In this document: positions 36,050-44,871 of the stretch, piece after piece
Position numbering within the stretch: the first letter of the stretch is position 1
How the letters are laid out: each line of letters begins with the position of its first letter
From: Borrelia coriaceae
Lineage (GTDB): Bacteria > Spirochaetota > Spirochaetia > Borreliales > Borreliaceae
Assembly (NCBI RefSeq): GCF_023035295.1
Contig: NZ_CP075083.1
Location: 1 to 64,000 of the forward strand
Direction: 5' to 3'
Length of the DNA stretch: 64,000 bases
The notes under the pieces: model-generated
Told to the model about the DNA's origin: nothing
Database searches by the model: none
Seen by the model: only the letters and a program-made list of their open reading frames with translations
Made by a program: the position numbers and the translations under genes

Positions 36050-36079
36050 AGGTGGTGGCTTAACCTGTAATATTTATTA
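36050..36079 (-). repeat. Repeated 3-prime element, copy at 36.0 kb
   Basis: Plus-strand AGGTGGTGGCTTAACCT plus GTAATATTTATTA, matching 33802-33831 except for one base. Confidence 0.85.
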
Positions 36080-36198
36080 TACTTAAATAATATAAAATCT
36101 GCAATCGAAATTTAACTTTAATTCAAACTTTAATTTAAAAGTACAAATCAAATTAAGGTCAAGTAGCCTAACTCACCTTTAACTAATATTAATCTTAC

Positions 36199-37131
36199 TT
36201 ATATCAACTTATCTACTTTATCTCTAATTAGATCCCTTAACCCTTTTAACCCCAAAATTTCCTTAGTAGAAAAAATACTCTCATAAATAAATTCATTCTC
36301 CTTAATAATCTTATCAAGATGCAAGTTTAACCCTCGAATATTAGACCGTGCTGCTACTCGCATATTAGCCAATCCTGCTGCTCCTCTAAGCAATATCTTA
36401 ACCCTTTCTATTATATTGTTGCGTACCAACAACATAATATCTAATATATTCTTAATATCTCCTATAGCTTCTGTATTATTTATACCGCTAAGTAAAGCCA
36501 AATTATTTTCACTCAAAATTGCAGAATCACCACTAGTAACATCACTTACATACTCAGCACTACTCTTTAGATTACTTAATAATTTAACAGCAGTATTAAA
36601 GTCCTCATCATGCCCATCATCACTTACTAAGTTGTCTACCACTATTTTTAAATTATTTAATGCATCAACGTCTTGCATTAAACTAGCATAAACGTTATTT
36701 TTATCCCTTTCTATATCAGAATCACCATCTCTAGACTCAACTCCTTTATTATCCCAAACGCTAAATATACTATCAAACCGAGAGGCATCAAATCCTTCAA
36801 TCTCATAATTCAGCGAAGATTTAAGCTTGCCCAAACTTTCAAGTAATGCGACATAAGCTGGATCTACTGATATCTTTACTGGTATTTTTAATTTTACATT
36901 CTCACCTAAAGAATCTCCATTTTTAGATTCCCTAATTACTAGTTCGCTTAAAAATGCTTTACTAGGCTTTGGCAACAAATTATGATTTTTTTTAACACTT
37001 CCCTTATAGCCTCCTTTATGACTCTTTTTAGTGCTTGGCAAAGTGCCTCTCATCAATCCAAAATCCACTGGACACCCTAACATTAGACATAAAAAACCAA
37101 AGACACAAATTATCATATATATTTTTTTCAT
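36199..37131 (-). CDS. Surface lipoprotein, minus-array family, basic tether
   Basis: The protein has 310 residues from ATG 37131, behind AAGAGGCTATTTA. The frame is open for 11 more codons with no ribosome site. The signal MKKIYMIICVFGFLCLMLGC gives Cys20. The tether is strongly basic and Gly/Ser/His-rich (KKSHKGGYKGSVKKNHN). The core has DASRFDSIFSVWDNKG, VYASLMQDVDALNNLKIVVD, LLSNLKSSAEYVSDVTSGD and VRNNIIERVKILLRGAAGL, closing with GLKGLRDLIRDKVDKLI. The GLxxLRDxI(x)xxVDxL ending is shared by genes to 41.9 kb and marks a subgroup of related neighbours. Confidence 0.86.
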   Translation of the reverse strand: MKKIYMIICVFGFLCLMLGCPVDFGLMRGTLPSTKKSHKGGYKGSVKKNHNLLPKPSKAFLSELVIRESKNGDSLGENVKLKIPVKISVDPAYVALLESLGKLKSSLNYEIEGFDASRFDSIFSVWDNKGVESRDGDSDIERDKNNVYASLMQDVDALNNLKIVVDNLVSDDGHDEDFNTAVKLLSNLKSSAEYVSDVTSGDSAILSENNLALLSGINNTEAIGDIKNILDIMLLVRNNIIERVKILLRGAAGLANMRVAARSNIRGLNLHLDKIIKENEFIYESIFSTKEILGLKGLRDLIRDKVDKLI

Positions 37132-37523
37132 TAAATAGCCTCTCTTTTCGCACATACATACCAAACAGTAATAATACTAAGAGGTACATAATATATTAAA
37201 CTATTTTAAATTAACCTTAACTCTTACATTGAATAATCATTAATCAATGATTGCCCAATATAATGATTAATTAATAGATTTAATATATTATTGATTAATA
37301 GAATTTATTATTTTCAGCTTTATTTCTTCTAGTGTAGTTCACTTCATTAAATTAACAATATTGTAATTAATATTTAAGTTTAAATTAAAATACAGTAAAA
37401 CGTATATCAAAAAAAGCAATCCATGCCACTATACACAGAAAGCTTAATATATAAAAAAATAAATATTAAAAGTCAATATCACCTACACTTAAACAGTAAA
37501 TACTTGACTTAAAATTAAATATG
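37132..37523. other. Spacer without recognisable genes
   Basis: AT-rich, with repeats of TGATTAATTAATAG-like sequence around 37235-37310. No ribosome-site-led frame or strong hairpin was found. Confidence 0.55.
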
Positions 37524-38333
37524 CTAAAACTTTGCCCTTACAACCCCTAACACTAAATCATTAACCGAATGTTCAATCTTAGTACGTAAATCCCTTAAGC
37601 TTTGTTTTGCAGAAGAATTAATGCTCTCTTTAAGAGCACCTTGAGAATTAATAATAGATGCAAGTAAAGATAAAACTTCAACATCATCTACTGCTCCTGC
37701 TGCACTCAAAAGCATACCTTTTGCCATATCTACTACAACATTTCTTAAATTAAGCATCTCATCTAAATAAGACTTAAGTAAAGTTATACCTTTTAAATCA
37801 TTACTAAGTAACAGTACATTTAAATTATCCTGATTTAAAATCCCCTCATCCTCATCAATAACTTCCCTGATGTACATTGCACTAGCCCTTAAACGGTACA
37901 ATAAACGCAAAGCAAACTCCCTATTTAACTGATTCTCACCAAAAGATGTCAAAATATTTATAACTAGTTCTAAGTTTTCAAGGGACACAACTTCATGCTT
38001 TAAGCTAGCATAAACATCATCCCTCGCCTCATCACTACCCAAATCTGCCTCAAACTGATTAAATATATTATCATCAAAGGAAGACTTTCTGGGCAAAAAA
38101 GAATCACGATTTTCATTATAAGAAGCTTTAAGAGCAGACAAACTCACCATTAATGCATCATAAGCTACTACCACCTGTGGGTATCTTGTTCTAGGTGGTG
38201 GGGGTATTGATGGAACTAAAGATCCAACATCTCTTCTAAATCCAGTAGACATACTTACGTTAACTGAAGATTCTCTGCTGACTCCACAGCCTAAAATACC
38301 AAATATACAAACTAACATAGACATTTTTTTCAT
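37524..38333 (-). CDS. Surface lipoprotein, minus-array family, proline-rich tether
   Basis: The protein has 269 residues; GGAGAGGGGAATATTTA precedes the ATG. The signal MKKMSMLVCIFGILGC is short (Cys16). The tether has a Pro-rich stretch (VPSIPPPPRTRYPQVV). The core has PRKSSFDDNIFNQFEADLG, VYASLKHEVVSLENLELVIN, RLRASAMYIREVIDEDEGIL, MLNLRNVVVDMAKGMLL and ends LRDLRTKIEHSVNDLVLG. The IREVIDEDEGILNQDNL segment closely matches the genes at 32.5 and 36.2 kb. It is a single gene with no close partner. Confidence 0.86.
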   Translation of the reverse strand: MKKMSMLVCIFGILGCGVSRESSVNVSMSTGFRRDVGSLVPSIPPPPRTRYPQVVVAYDALMVSLSALKASYNENRDSFLPRKSSFDDNIFNQFEADLGSDEARDDVYASLKHEVVSLENLELVINILTSFGENQLNREFALRLLYRLRASAMYIREVIDEDEGILNQDNLNVLLLSNDLKGITLLKSYLDEMLNLRNVVVDMAKGMLLSAAGAVDDVEVLSLLASIINSQGALKESINSSAKQSLRDLRTKIEHSVNDLVLGVVRAKF

Positions 38334-38460
38334 TAAATATTCCCCTCTCCTCTACTCAACACTTATGTAGAGGGTTTTAAGTTAACTGTGAACATAGGTT
38401 ATTCTCAATACCAAATCAATATATAATATCAATCTATAATATCGCTTTAATACAAATACT

Positions 38461-39219
38461 TTAATTTCCCAATATCTGATCAACCCTTCTCTCAATTGCA
38501 TCTCTTAAGCCTTTAAGGCTTCCTGTAGTATTACCATTAATGCTCCTATAAAGATTAGCATTATTATCAATAATCGGTAACAAACAATCTTTAATATTTG
38601 CAATACCTTGAGCCTTATCTGCTAAAACTAATATATCTCCAATTTTGTCTATCACATTATATCTGAGAAATAACATCCTATCTAAAAGAGCAACAAGCTC
38701 AACAAGATCATATTCATCTTTGCTAGCCACAATTTTGTCTAAATTATCCCTGTCTAAAATATCCCCAGGCCCAATTTTACTTATAACGTCATAAAAATAC
38801 TGCCCAACATTACTTAAAACATCACATAAAGCCTTAGCAGCAGCAAGATATTCACCAGCATTATCAACAGCATTCAATAACTTACCTACTATATTTTCCA
38901 ATTTTGAAGCATAATCTTGATCATAACCTATACCAGCATAAAGATGATCCTTAACCTCATCATTAAAATCAGGAAATGTAGGAACATTATTATGAACATG
39001 GTTAAATGGAATCTTTACTTTTTGGGGATCAAAGATAGGCTTATTAGCAAAATATGAACCTTTAAAATTCTTGTATTTTATCTTTAACAATGCAACAGCA
39101 GCATTAACATCATAACTCTTCTCTGATGGACCAACTTGCGGACTTAAGAGATCAGAACATCCCACAATTAAAAACCCCAAAGACATTATAACGTACATCA
39201 CCATACACCTCTTTTGCAT
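38461..39219 (-). CDS. Surface lipoprotein, minus-array family
   Basis: The protein has 252 residues; AAAGGAGGTATTTA precedes the ATG. The signal MQKRCMVMYVIMSLGFLIVGC gives Cys21 and is nearly the signal of the gene at 41.0-41.9 kb, placing them in one subgroup although this one has no collagen-like tether. The core has KIPFNHVHNNVPTFPDF, LYAGIGYDQDYASKLENIVG, LDRMLFLRYNVIDKIGDIL and ends GSLKGLRDAIERRVDQILG. The tether is only about 12 residues (SDLLSPQVGPSEKS), among the shortest of the lipidated members. It may represent the state before the collagen-like insert arose, or after its loss. Confidence 0.86.
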   Translation of the reverse strand: MQKRCMVMYVIMSLGFLIVGCSDLLSPQVGPSEKSYDVNAAVALLKIKYKNFKGSYFANKPIFDPQKVKIPFNHVHNNVPTFPDFNDEVKDHLYAGIGYDQDYASKLENIVGKLLNAVDNAGEYLAAAKALCDVLSNVGQYFYDVISKIGPGDILDRDNLDKIVASKDEYDLVELVALLDRMLFLRYNVIDKIGDILVLADKAQGIANIKDCLLPIIDNNANLYRSINGNTTGSLKGLRDAIERRVDQILGN

Positions 39220-39373
39220 TAAATACCTCCTTTAGATTTATTATATTTTCTGTTTACATATAAAGTTATTTACACATAAAAACCTTACTGATAATAAATA
39301 CATAAATATTATTATAACAATTAGTACTAATTATTTATAATATATTTACTATATCTAACCCCCTAATGCACCA

Positions 39374-40180
39374 CTACGGTACTAATGTTTGTTTTAAGAG
39401 TAGCATTTTTTTCTCAATCGCATCTCTTAAACCTTTTAAACTCTCCTCACCTGTATAAATTTTCTTATAAACTTTTCCATTTAAAGAGACAATTGCTTTC
39501 AATTTAAATTTAATATTTGCAATATGATGTATAATAGACGGGTCAACTAAAAATAATTTTGTTGAATCTAAAATTTCTTTAATATCACTTATCACACACT
39601 CCCTTTTGTATAAAAGCTCCATTAACATAGCATTAAGTTCATTAACATCTTCCATATTATTACCCCTCTTAAGTCTAGACAAATTAACATCACTTCTTAT
39701 CATATCTTCTGAATTCATAATCTCTATAACGTCATGAAAGTACTCTGAGCTATTTTTTAAAGCCAACAACAAGCCCCTAGCATGCTCTCTATTAGCATCA
39801 CTAACAATCTTTTTTAATGCAATGATTATTTGTTTTACTATCTCAATATATTCAATGCTATATCCTAAACCAGCATAAACACTATTTCTCTGTTCTTCTG
39901 TCCTAAATTCATTCCCAAACTCAATACTAATAAATGGAATATCTCTATCAAAATCGGCCTTTCTTGCACTAAATGCCTTATAGTTAATATCATAAATTCT
40001 TAAAAGATGATAATAATTGACCCGCAACAAATCAATATCACTCCGTCCATCATGACCTGGCAATCCCCTCTTCCCATCAGCTCCTTTAGGACCACATGGT
40101 CCAATCAGGCCATCAGGACCAACACACCCTACAAATCCTAAGGCGACTAAGATGCATACTACCATACATATCTTTTTCAT
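39374..40180 (-). CDS. Lipoprotein with collagen-like Gly-X-Y tether (first of three)
   Basis: The protein has 268 residues; AAAGGAGTTTTTA precedes the ATG. The signal MKKICMVVCILVALGFVGC gives Cys19. Starting two residues later, nine unbroken Gly-X-Y triplets run from residue 21 (GPDGLIGPCGPKGADGKRG, then LPGHDGRS). This is followed by the minus-array helical core: FDRDIPFISIEFGNEF, VYAGLGYSIEYIEIVKQII, LLYKRECVISDIKEIL and the terminal SLKGLRDAIEKKM. Such triplets could trimerise the tether as in bacterial collagen-like proteins, though nine is close to the minimum. A cysteine in the repeat (GPC) could lock chains. The last residues (TLVP) match the gene at 41.0 kb. Confidence 0.88.
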   Translation of the reverse strand: MKKICMVVCILVALGFVGCVGPDGLIGPCGPKGADGKRGLPGHDGRSDIDLLRVNYYHLLRIYDINYKAFSARKADFDRDIPFISIEFGNEFRTEEQRNSVYAGLGYSIEYIEIVKQIIIALKKIVSDANREHARGLLLALKNSSEYFHDVIEIMNSEDMIRSDVNLSRLKRGNNMEDVNELNAMLMELLYKRECVISDIKEILDSTKLFLVDPSIIHHIANIKFKLKAIVSLNGKVYKKIYTGEESLKGLRDAIEKKMLLLKQTLVP

Positions 40181-40227
40181 TAAAAACTCCTTTAACTATC
40201 CTATAAACTACTTTACGAAGCTCATAA

Positions 40228-40983
40228 TCACTTAGATGCATCAATTCTATTTTTAATAATGCCTCTCAACCCCCTCAAGCTATCAGCACCAATATAAATC
40301 TTTTTATAAATTTCTCCATCAGGCTCAGTAATTGACTTAAATTCATTTCTAAAGTTTGGAATATTACCCATAGTTAAAGATGGCTCGACCTTGCTTAATA
40401 TCTTCTTAATATCATCTACCACATTTTTCCTCTGCCTAAATATCATCATTAAAAAGACATTAAGTTCAGTAATAAAAGACCTATCATTATTAACGAACTT
40501 AACTGTACCAGAACTCGTTAAAAATAAATTTATAACCTGATGAATACACTCTGCACTATCTCTTAAAGCCAACAAAAGCTTCTTAGCAGCATCCTTATCA
40601 CGACTATTAGCAGGGGGCTTTGTTAATTTTTCTATAATTTGTTTTAATATATTAATATATCTCTCATCATTATTTAAAGCAACGTAAACATAATCTTTAC
40701 TCTCTTGTGTGCTAAACTCATTTTGAAATATATCAAGTCCAAATGGAATGCTTGTATCAAAACCTGCCTTATTTGGCTCTAATATCTTATAGTTATAATC
40801 ATAAGACGACTTAAGAAGAAAAACACTTGCCTCTAGCAATTCAAAATCACCACGCAAACCATGACCAATATCACCACGATTGCCATCAGGGCCTCTATCC
40901 CCCATAAACCCCCGTGGTCCAGCAGGACCTGAACAACCCAAAAAGGTGCTTAAGAGGCATATTACCATACATACTCTTTTCAT
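40228..40983 (-). CDS. Lipoprotein with collagen-like tether and RGD (second of three)
   Basis: The protein has 251 residues; AAAAGGAGTTTTTTA precedes the ATG. The signal MKRVCMVICLLSTFLGC gives Cys17. Directly after Ser18, seven Gly-X-Y triplets (GPAGPRGFMGDRGPDGNRG and DI) run into GHGLRGD at the start of the first helix. The core has FDTSIPFGLDIFQNEFS, VYVALNNDERYINILKQIIE, MIFRQRKNVVDDIKKIL and SLRGLRGIIKNRID. The RGD is at the junction of tether and helix, the same place as in the next gene and as GRSD in the previous one. The gene lies 47 bases from its downstream neighbour, so the three may be one transcript. Confidence 0.88.
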   Translation of the reverse strand: MKRVCMVICLLSTFLGCSGPAGPRGFMGDRGPDGNRGDIGHGLRGDFELLEASVFLLKSSYDYNYKILEPNKAGFDTSIPFGLDIFQNEFSTQESKDYVYVALNNDERYINILKQIIEKLTKPPANSRDKDAAKKLLLALRDSAECIHQVINLFLTSSGTVKFVNNDRSFITELNVFLMMIFRQRKNVVDDIKKILSKVEPSLTMGNIPNFRNEFKSITEPDGEIYKKIYIGADSLRGLRGIIKNRIDASK

Positions 40984-41016
40984 TAAAAAACTCCTTTTAC
41001 CAGCTCTTACACAATA

Positions 41017-41862
41017 CTATGGCACTAATGCCGATCTTAATTCATTAACTTTGCTCTCAATTAGTGCTCTTAAAGTTTGTAAGGACTCATTATTAATCCC
41101 AATACCTCTTTTATAAATTTTTGTACGAACTCTTCCATCCAAACTGATAATTGGCTTTAATACACTTCTAATTTTTGGAACATCAATAGGATCTTGACTT
41201 AAATAAGGCTCTACCTCTATTAGTATCTCTTTAACACTAGTTAATACATCTTCCCTTTGCCTGAAAACCATCATTAAGAGAAAATTAAGTTCACTAACAC
41301 CTGCTATGTTCTTACTTTGTTTTATTAAATCTAACTCAACCTCTAAGAAAGATATAATCTGACTAACAAACTGTGCACTGTCACTTAAAGCTGACAATAA
41401 AGACATAGCCTCAAACTTAACTATATCATCACTCTGATTTGTTAATATCTTTACAATTCCTTCTACTATCTTAATATCTGCAATGTCATACTTTAAACTT
41501 GCATAAAAAGCATTTCTTTGGTTATTCGGATTATTTAGATTAAATTTATCCCCAAATGCACTATGCTCAAAGAGCGCCTTAGTATCGATATCACCCTTTT
41601 GTAAATCAAATCTCTCAATATTGCTATTATATGAATGCTTAAGTCTTGTTAAGTCTGCCCCTAATATTGCAATATCACCCCGTCCCAATTCCTTTCCTGC
41701 ATCTCCCCTAAGTCCCAAAGCCCCTGTAGGACCTACTGGACCTGTAAGTCCCCTTGACCCAGATAAACCTAATGAATCTGCTAGACTTGCTGAAATAGAA
41801 CATCCAATCATAATAAACCCTAAGGACATTATAAAGTACATTACCATACATGATCGTACCAT
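41017..41862 (-). CDS. Lipoprotein with collagen-like tether and two RGD sites (third of three)
   Basis: The protein has 281 residues from ATG 41862, after AGGAGTTTTTTTA. The open frame runs 18 codons further with no site. The signal MVRSCMVMYFIMSLGFIMIGC gives Cys21. After SISASLADSL, nine triplets follow (GLSGSRGLTGPVGPTGALG, LRGDAGKE), then LGRGD at the start of the helical core. There are two RGD tripeptides in 10 residues. The core has AFYASLKYDIADIKIVEGIV, MVFRQREDVLTSVKEILIE and a SLQTLRALIESKVNELR end. It is the first gene of the collagen-like trio in transcription order. Confidence 0.88.
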   Translation of the reverse strand: MVRSCMVMYFIMSLGFIMIGCSISASLADSLGLSGSRGLTGPVGPTGALGLRGDAGKELGRGDIAILGADLTRLKHSYNSNIERFDLQKGDIDTKALFEHSAFGDKFNLNNPNNQRNAFYASLKYDIADIKIVEGIVKILTNQSDDIVKFEAMSLLSALSDSAQFVSQIISFLEVELDLIKQSKNIAGVSELNFLLMMVFRQREDVLTSVKEILIEVEPYLSQDPIDVPKIRSVLKPIISLDGRVRTKIYKRGIGINNESLQTLRALIESKVNELRSALVP

Positions 41863-42083
41863 TAAAAAAACTCCTACTAAATTACACTTTTCCCATATAA
41901 AATAAACACACCACATATAAATATTCCTAAATCAACATTAATAATATCCATACCAATATAATAAACAATATTTATCTATATTAATTATCATATCATATTA
42001 TGATGATAACTATAATAATTAAAATGCACATACCCAAATGCCATATAAATAAAATCTTTAACTAAAGTTAAATGTCTAAAATA

Positions 42084-42112
42084 CAAAAAAATAGGGCCTA
42101 TAGCTAGCCCTA
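42084..42112 (-). terminator. Rho-independent terminator after the 42149-43063 gene
   Basis: Minus-strand TAGGGC pairs with GCCCTA across a nine-base loop and is followed by TTTTTTTG. Confidence 0.8.
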
Positions 42113-42148
42113 ACTAATTTTAACTAAATTTTCTCTTAAATTACTTAA

Positions 42149-43063
42149 TTATTTTAAACTATGAAGTAGATTTAATATTTCAAACTTCAAATTCCTCATA
42201 GCCACTAATTTATCATTAATTTCCGTCTTATAATTAATAATCTCAAAGAATCGCTGTTCAATCACTTTAATATCAGTACTTGACTCTGCTAACATGATTT
42301 GCCTTTTCATTTTATTTATCAATTTTCTTCTCTCTGACATGAATTTTTTTAACCTAGAATATATTTTAAGAATAGAATCCATACCTCTGGTTTTAATTGC
42401 CTCTAAATTTTCATTAATCAAGATATCACCCAAGACTTCCTCAGTCAATTCCGTAATCTCAGTAAAATTTTTAAACAACATATAAAGAACAGGATTATGT
42501 TCGTCTGTATCAGACGTTACTACATCTAATACATTATCCAGTGCCCTAAGAACTTCAACATCATACCCAAGAGCAGCAAAAACTACATCTCTTTTATCAG
42601 GATCTTCAAAGTCTGGCGATATTGCATCATAAAAGAGACCATATAAATATTTCTCATCATCAAACTTAACACGCTCATCCTCAAGCTTAGTTTCACATTC
42701 AATTATTTTATCCTTTAATAGTTTGTAAGCCTCCTCGGCTGTCTTTACATCAGACCTTTTTAAAACAGGTGGAGGGGGATCAGAACTGCTCTCAACTATT
42801 ATCTCTTGAATCTCATTCCCACCATCACCCTTAAGTCCTATTACTAATGGTGGTGCTGGCGGGGGCAACCGATTTTCCTGATCATTCTTTTTATTCTCTT
42901 CAGCAGATGCCACTTTAGAGGATGCCTTAGCTACTTTATTATTTGATTGGATAATGTCCTTTTTTTTATTCGTTGGCTTAGGCTCGTATTGTTTACAAGT
43001 CAACACACTTAAGAAACATAATATACATAATAAAGTATTAATTAAAGTACTGATTTTTCCCAT
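42149..43063 (-). CDS. Surface lipoprotein, minus-array family, polyproline tether
   Basis: The protein has 304 residues; AAAAGGAGAATTAT precedes the ATG. The signal MGKISTLINTLLCILCFLSV ends LTC (Cys23), then KQYE. The tether is Lys/Asn-rich followed by two polyproline runs (PPPAPPLVIG and SSDPPPPVLKR). The core starts with TAEEAYKLLKDKIIECETKL and has VFAALGYDVEVLRALDNVLD, FMSERRKLINKMKRQIML. This gene begins a second subgroup (CKQ after the lipobox, TAxEAY opening helix, SxxLxRIK element) that runs to about 46 kb. The collagen-type subgroup ends just before it. Confidence 0.86.
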   Translation of the reverse strand: MGKISTLINTLLCILCFLSVLTCKQYEPKPTNKKKDIIQSNNKVAKASSKVASAEENKKNDQENRLPPPAPPLVIGLKGDGGNEIQEIIVESSSDPPPPVLKRSDVKTAEEAYKLLKDKIIECETKLEDERVKFDDEKYLYGLFYDAISPDFEDPDKRDVVFAALGYDVEVLRALDNVLDVVTSDTDEHNPVLYMLFKNFTEITELTEEVLGDILINENLEAIKTRGMDSILKIYSRLKKFMSERRKLINKMKRQIMLAESSTDIKVIEQRFFEIINYKTEINDKLVAMRNLKFEILNLLHSLK

Positions 43064-43510
43064 ATAATTCTCCTTTTATTTACTATCTAACAAACTAACA
43101 TAACAAAATATATTAGTTAACGCATTTTACTATTAACCAATATAAAGCATGATTTCAGTTATACAATAATTTAAAATAAAAATAATTAAAATTTAATAGA
43201 GATTAATTTAATCGTTAAAAATGATTTAAATCTAAAAAATACGTTAAATACCTTTTTTAAAGGTATATTTAACATAATTAATTTATCTTTAAAAAGAAAC
43301 CAGAAAATCAAAAAAATTTGAAACATCTCTATACCCAAAGAAAATCATAGATTATTAATTAATTTCCTTTAAAAACCTTATTTTAAAATAATGACTTAAA
43401 TAACCTGGACTGGAATGCACTCATTGCCTGAACACTAGATTAAAGAAATACTAAAAAAAGGGGAGGATCTACAAGCCCCCCTCCCTATCCATACCCTTCT
43501 TAACCACAAA
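43064..43510. other. Spacer with terminator
   Basis: AT-rich, with an inverted ACCTTTTTTAAAGGT-like sequence around 43250-43266 and the terminator at 43452-43486. No gene is seen. Confidence 0.6.
43452..43486 (-). terminator. Rho-independent terminator after the 43511-44647 gene
   Basis: Minus-strand GGGAGG pairs with CCTCCC and is followed by TTTTTTTAG, 25 bases past the stop. The G/C-rich arms stand out from the surroundings. Confidence 0.8.
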
Positions 43511-44647
43511 CTACTTAACTAAATATGCTATTCGAGCTACCATTGCTATAATAGAGTAAGCCGCATGCTGAATCTCTCTATCAGAACCACTCTTTAAACC
43601 AATAGTTTTACAAAGCCCATCTAACATCTCGCCCTTATTTTTTGATGCTAATAATGTTATTTGATCTTGCACTGTCTTTACTGCCTTATCTCTCACCCTT
43701 ATAAAGTTTTCTAAAAGAGCATCCAGTGCAATAATATCCTCTACACTCTTGGTATGCTTAATCCGCTCAAGATTAGAACTACTTAAATGAATATTAACAA
43801 GATTCCTTGTATAATCTGAAATCTTCAATAAAAGATTAAACAAATGATCAGCTACTTTAGTATCACCGTAGGTATAAGAAGGTGGATATTTTAAATCTAA
43901 ATTGTTAAATATTCTCTCCAATTCCAAAACAACTCCCAAATCACTTCCTAAAGCAGCATAAATGTCTGACTGCTGCTCTGCAGATACAAAAAATGGTGAG
44001 ACCATTTTAAAAGGAATATTTAATGCATAATACTTTGGATCAAATCGTTTACGCTCATTTATAAGTTGTGACTTATACTTTATTACTCTATCCTCAAATT
44101 CAGCATAAGCTTCTTGTGCTGTTTTTTTAACAACTGGTGGGGGGGGTGGTTGTGCTGGTTCTGCTAATTTAATCTTTGGTTGCAACTCATCCTTTTTCTC
44201 ATGAGCCTTATTATCTTTGCCTCCCTTTTCAATATTTGCATCACCCTTGCCCTTTATATCTTCATGTTCCTTCCCCTTATCTCCTCCATCCTCAAGCTTC
44301 TCACCCTTACCTTGTTTATCTTGCTCCTGTTTATCTTGACCCTTTTTACCCTCAGCCTTCTCACCATCTCCCTTTTTATCTTCAACCTTCAGATCTCCGT
44401 CTGAGGGTTTGGGCAAATCTTTAACTTTTGCATCCCCCTTTGACTTATCTAAAATTTTTGACTTATCTGAAATTGAAGACTTTTTATTAGAAGATAAATC
44501 TGCTTGACTTGGATCAGAATAACGATTTAAAAAACCTTCCGCTTGATCCATAATTGAAAATTCAGCAGCAGCTCCACTTGCCAACTCACCCTGTTTACAA
44601 GACATGATAGTTAAGGCATATAAAAATATTACACCCAACCGCTTCAT
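43511..44647 (-). CDS. Longest minus-array lipoprotein, charged low-complexity stalk
   Basis: The protein has 378 residues; AAAAGGAGAAGTTT precedes the ATG. The signal MKRLGVIFLYALTIMSC gives Cys17, followed by KQGE. Residues about 45-165 are low complexity, dominated by K, G, D and E (KGDGEKAEGKKGQDKQEQDK is typical), and end in PPPPPVVKK. The core then has TAQEAYAEFEDRVIKYKSQL, IYAALGSDLGVVLELERIFN, HLSSSNLERIKHTKSVEDII and IRVRDKAVKTVQDQI. The stalk DNA is full of near-repeats (CCTTTTTATCTTG-like on plus), so its length may vary between strains. Its HLSSSNL(E/G)RIK word is shared with the next gene. Confidence 0.88.
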   Translation of the reverse strand: MKRLGVIFLYALTIMSCKQGELASGAAAEFSIMDQAEGFLNRYSDPSQADLSSNKKSSISDKSKILDKSKGDAKVKDLPKPSDGDLKVEDKKGDGEKAEGKKGQDKQEQDKQGKGEKLEDGGDKGKEHEDIKGKGDANIEKGGKDNKAHEKKDELQPKIKLAEPAQPPPPPVVKKTAQEAYAEFEDRVIKYKSQLINERKRFDPKYYALNIPFKMVSPFFVSAEQQSDIYAALGSDLGVVLELERIFNNLDLKYPPSYTYGDTKVADHLFNLLLKISDYTRNLVNIHLSSSNLERIKHTKSVEDIIALDALLENFIRVRDKAVKTVQDQITLLASKNKGEMLDGLCKTIGLKSGSDREIQHAAYSIIAMVARIAYLVK

Positions 44648-44814
44648 AAACTTCTCCTTTTTTTAAGCTTTTAAAGATCTATATAATGAACGCTTAGTAT
44701 CAATATAACTCAATAAAATACCTTTTACCGGAAAATTTATGTAAAAATCTAATAAAAAATTTTAATTCCCATAGTTTTTTATTTTAAATAAAAATTACAA
44801 TATAAATTGTATAT

Positions 44815-44844
44815 ATACAAAAAAGGGAGTTAAAATTAACTCCC
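44815..44844 (-). terminator. Rho-independent terminator after the 44872-45891 gene
   Basis: Minus-strand GGGAGTTAA and TTAACTCCC form a perfect nine-bp stem followed by TTTTTTGT, 27 bases past the stop. Confidence 0.9.
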
Positions 44845-44871
44845 AAATTAAATTACAAAATAATTAATCAA

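Larger units (their letters stand above)
35814..36198. other. Spacer with terminator and repeat element
   Basis: It contains the hairpin at 35994-36046 and the repeat element at 36050-36079. The remainder next to the 35813 start is AT-rich, without genes. Confidence 0.7.

Noticed and set aside
44176..44424. Two plus-strand frames rich in Pro, Leu and His
   Set aside because: They are antisense to the K/G/D/E stalk of the 43.5 kb lipoprotein, whose biased codons keep the other strand open.
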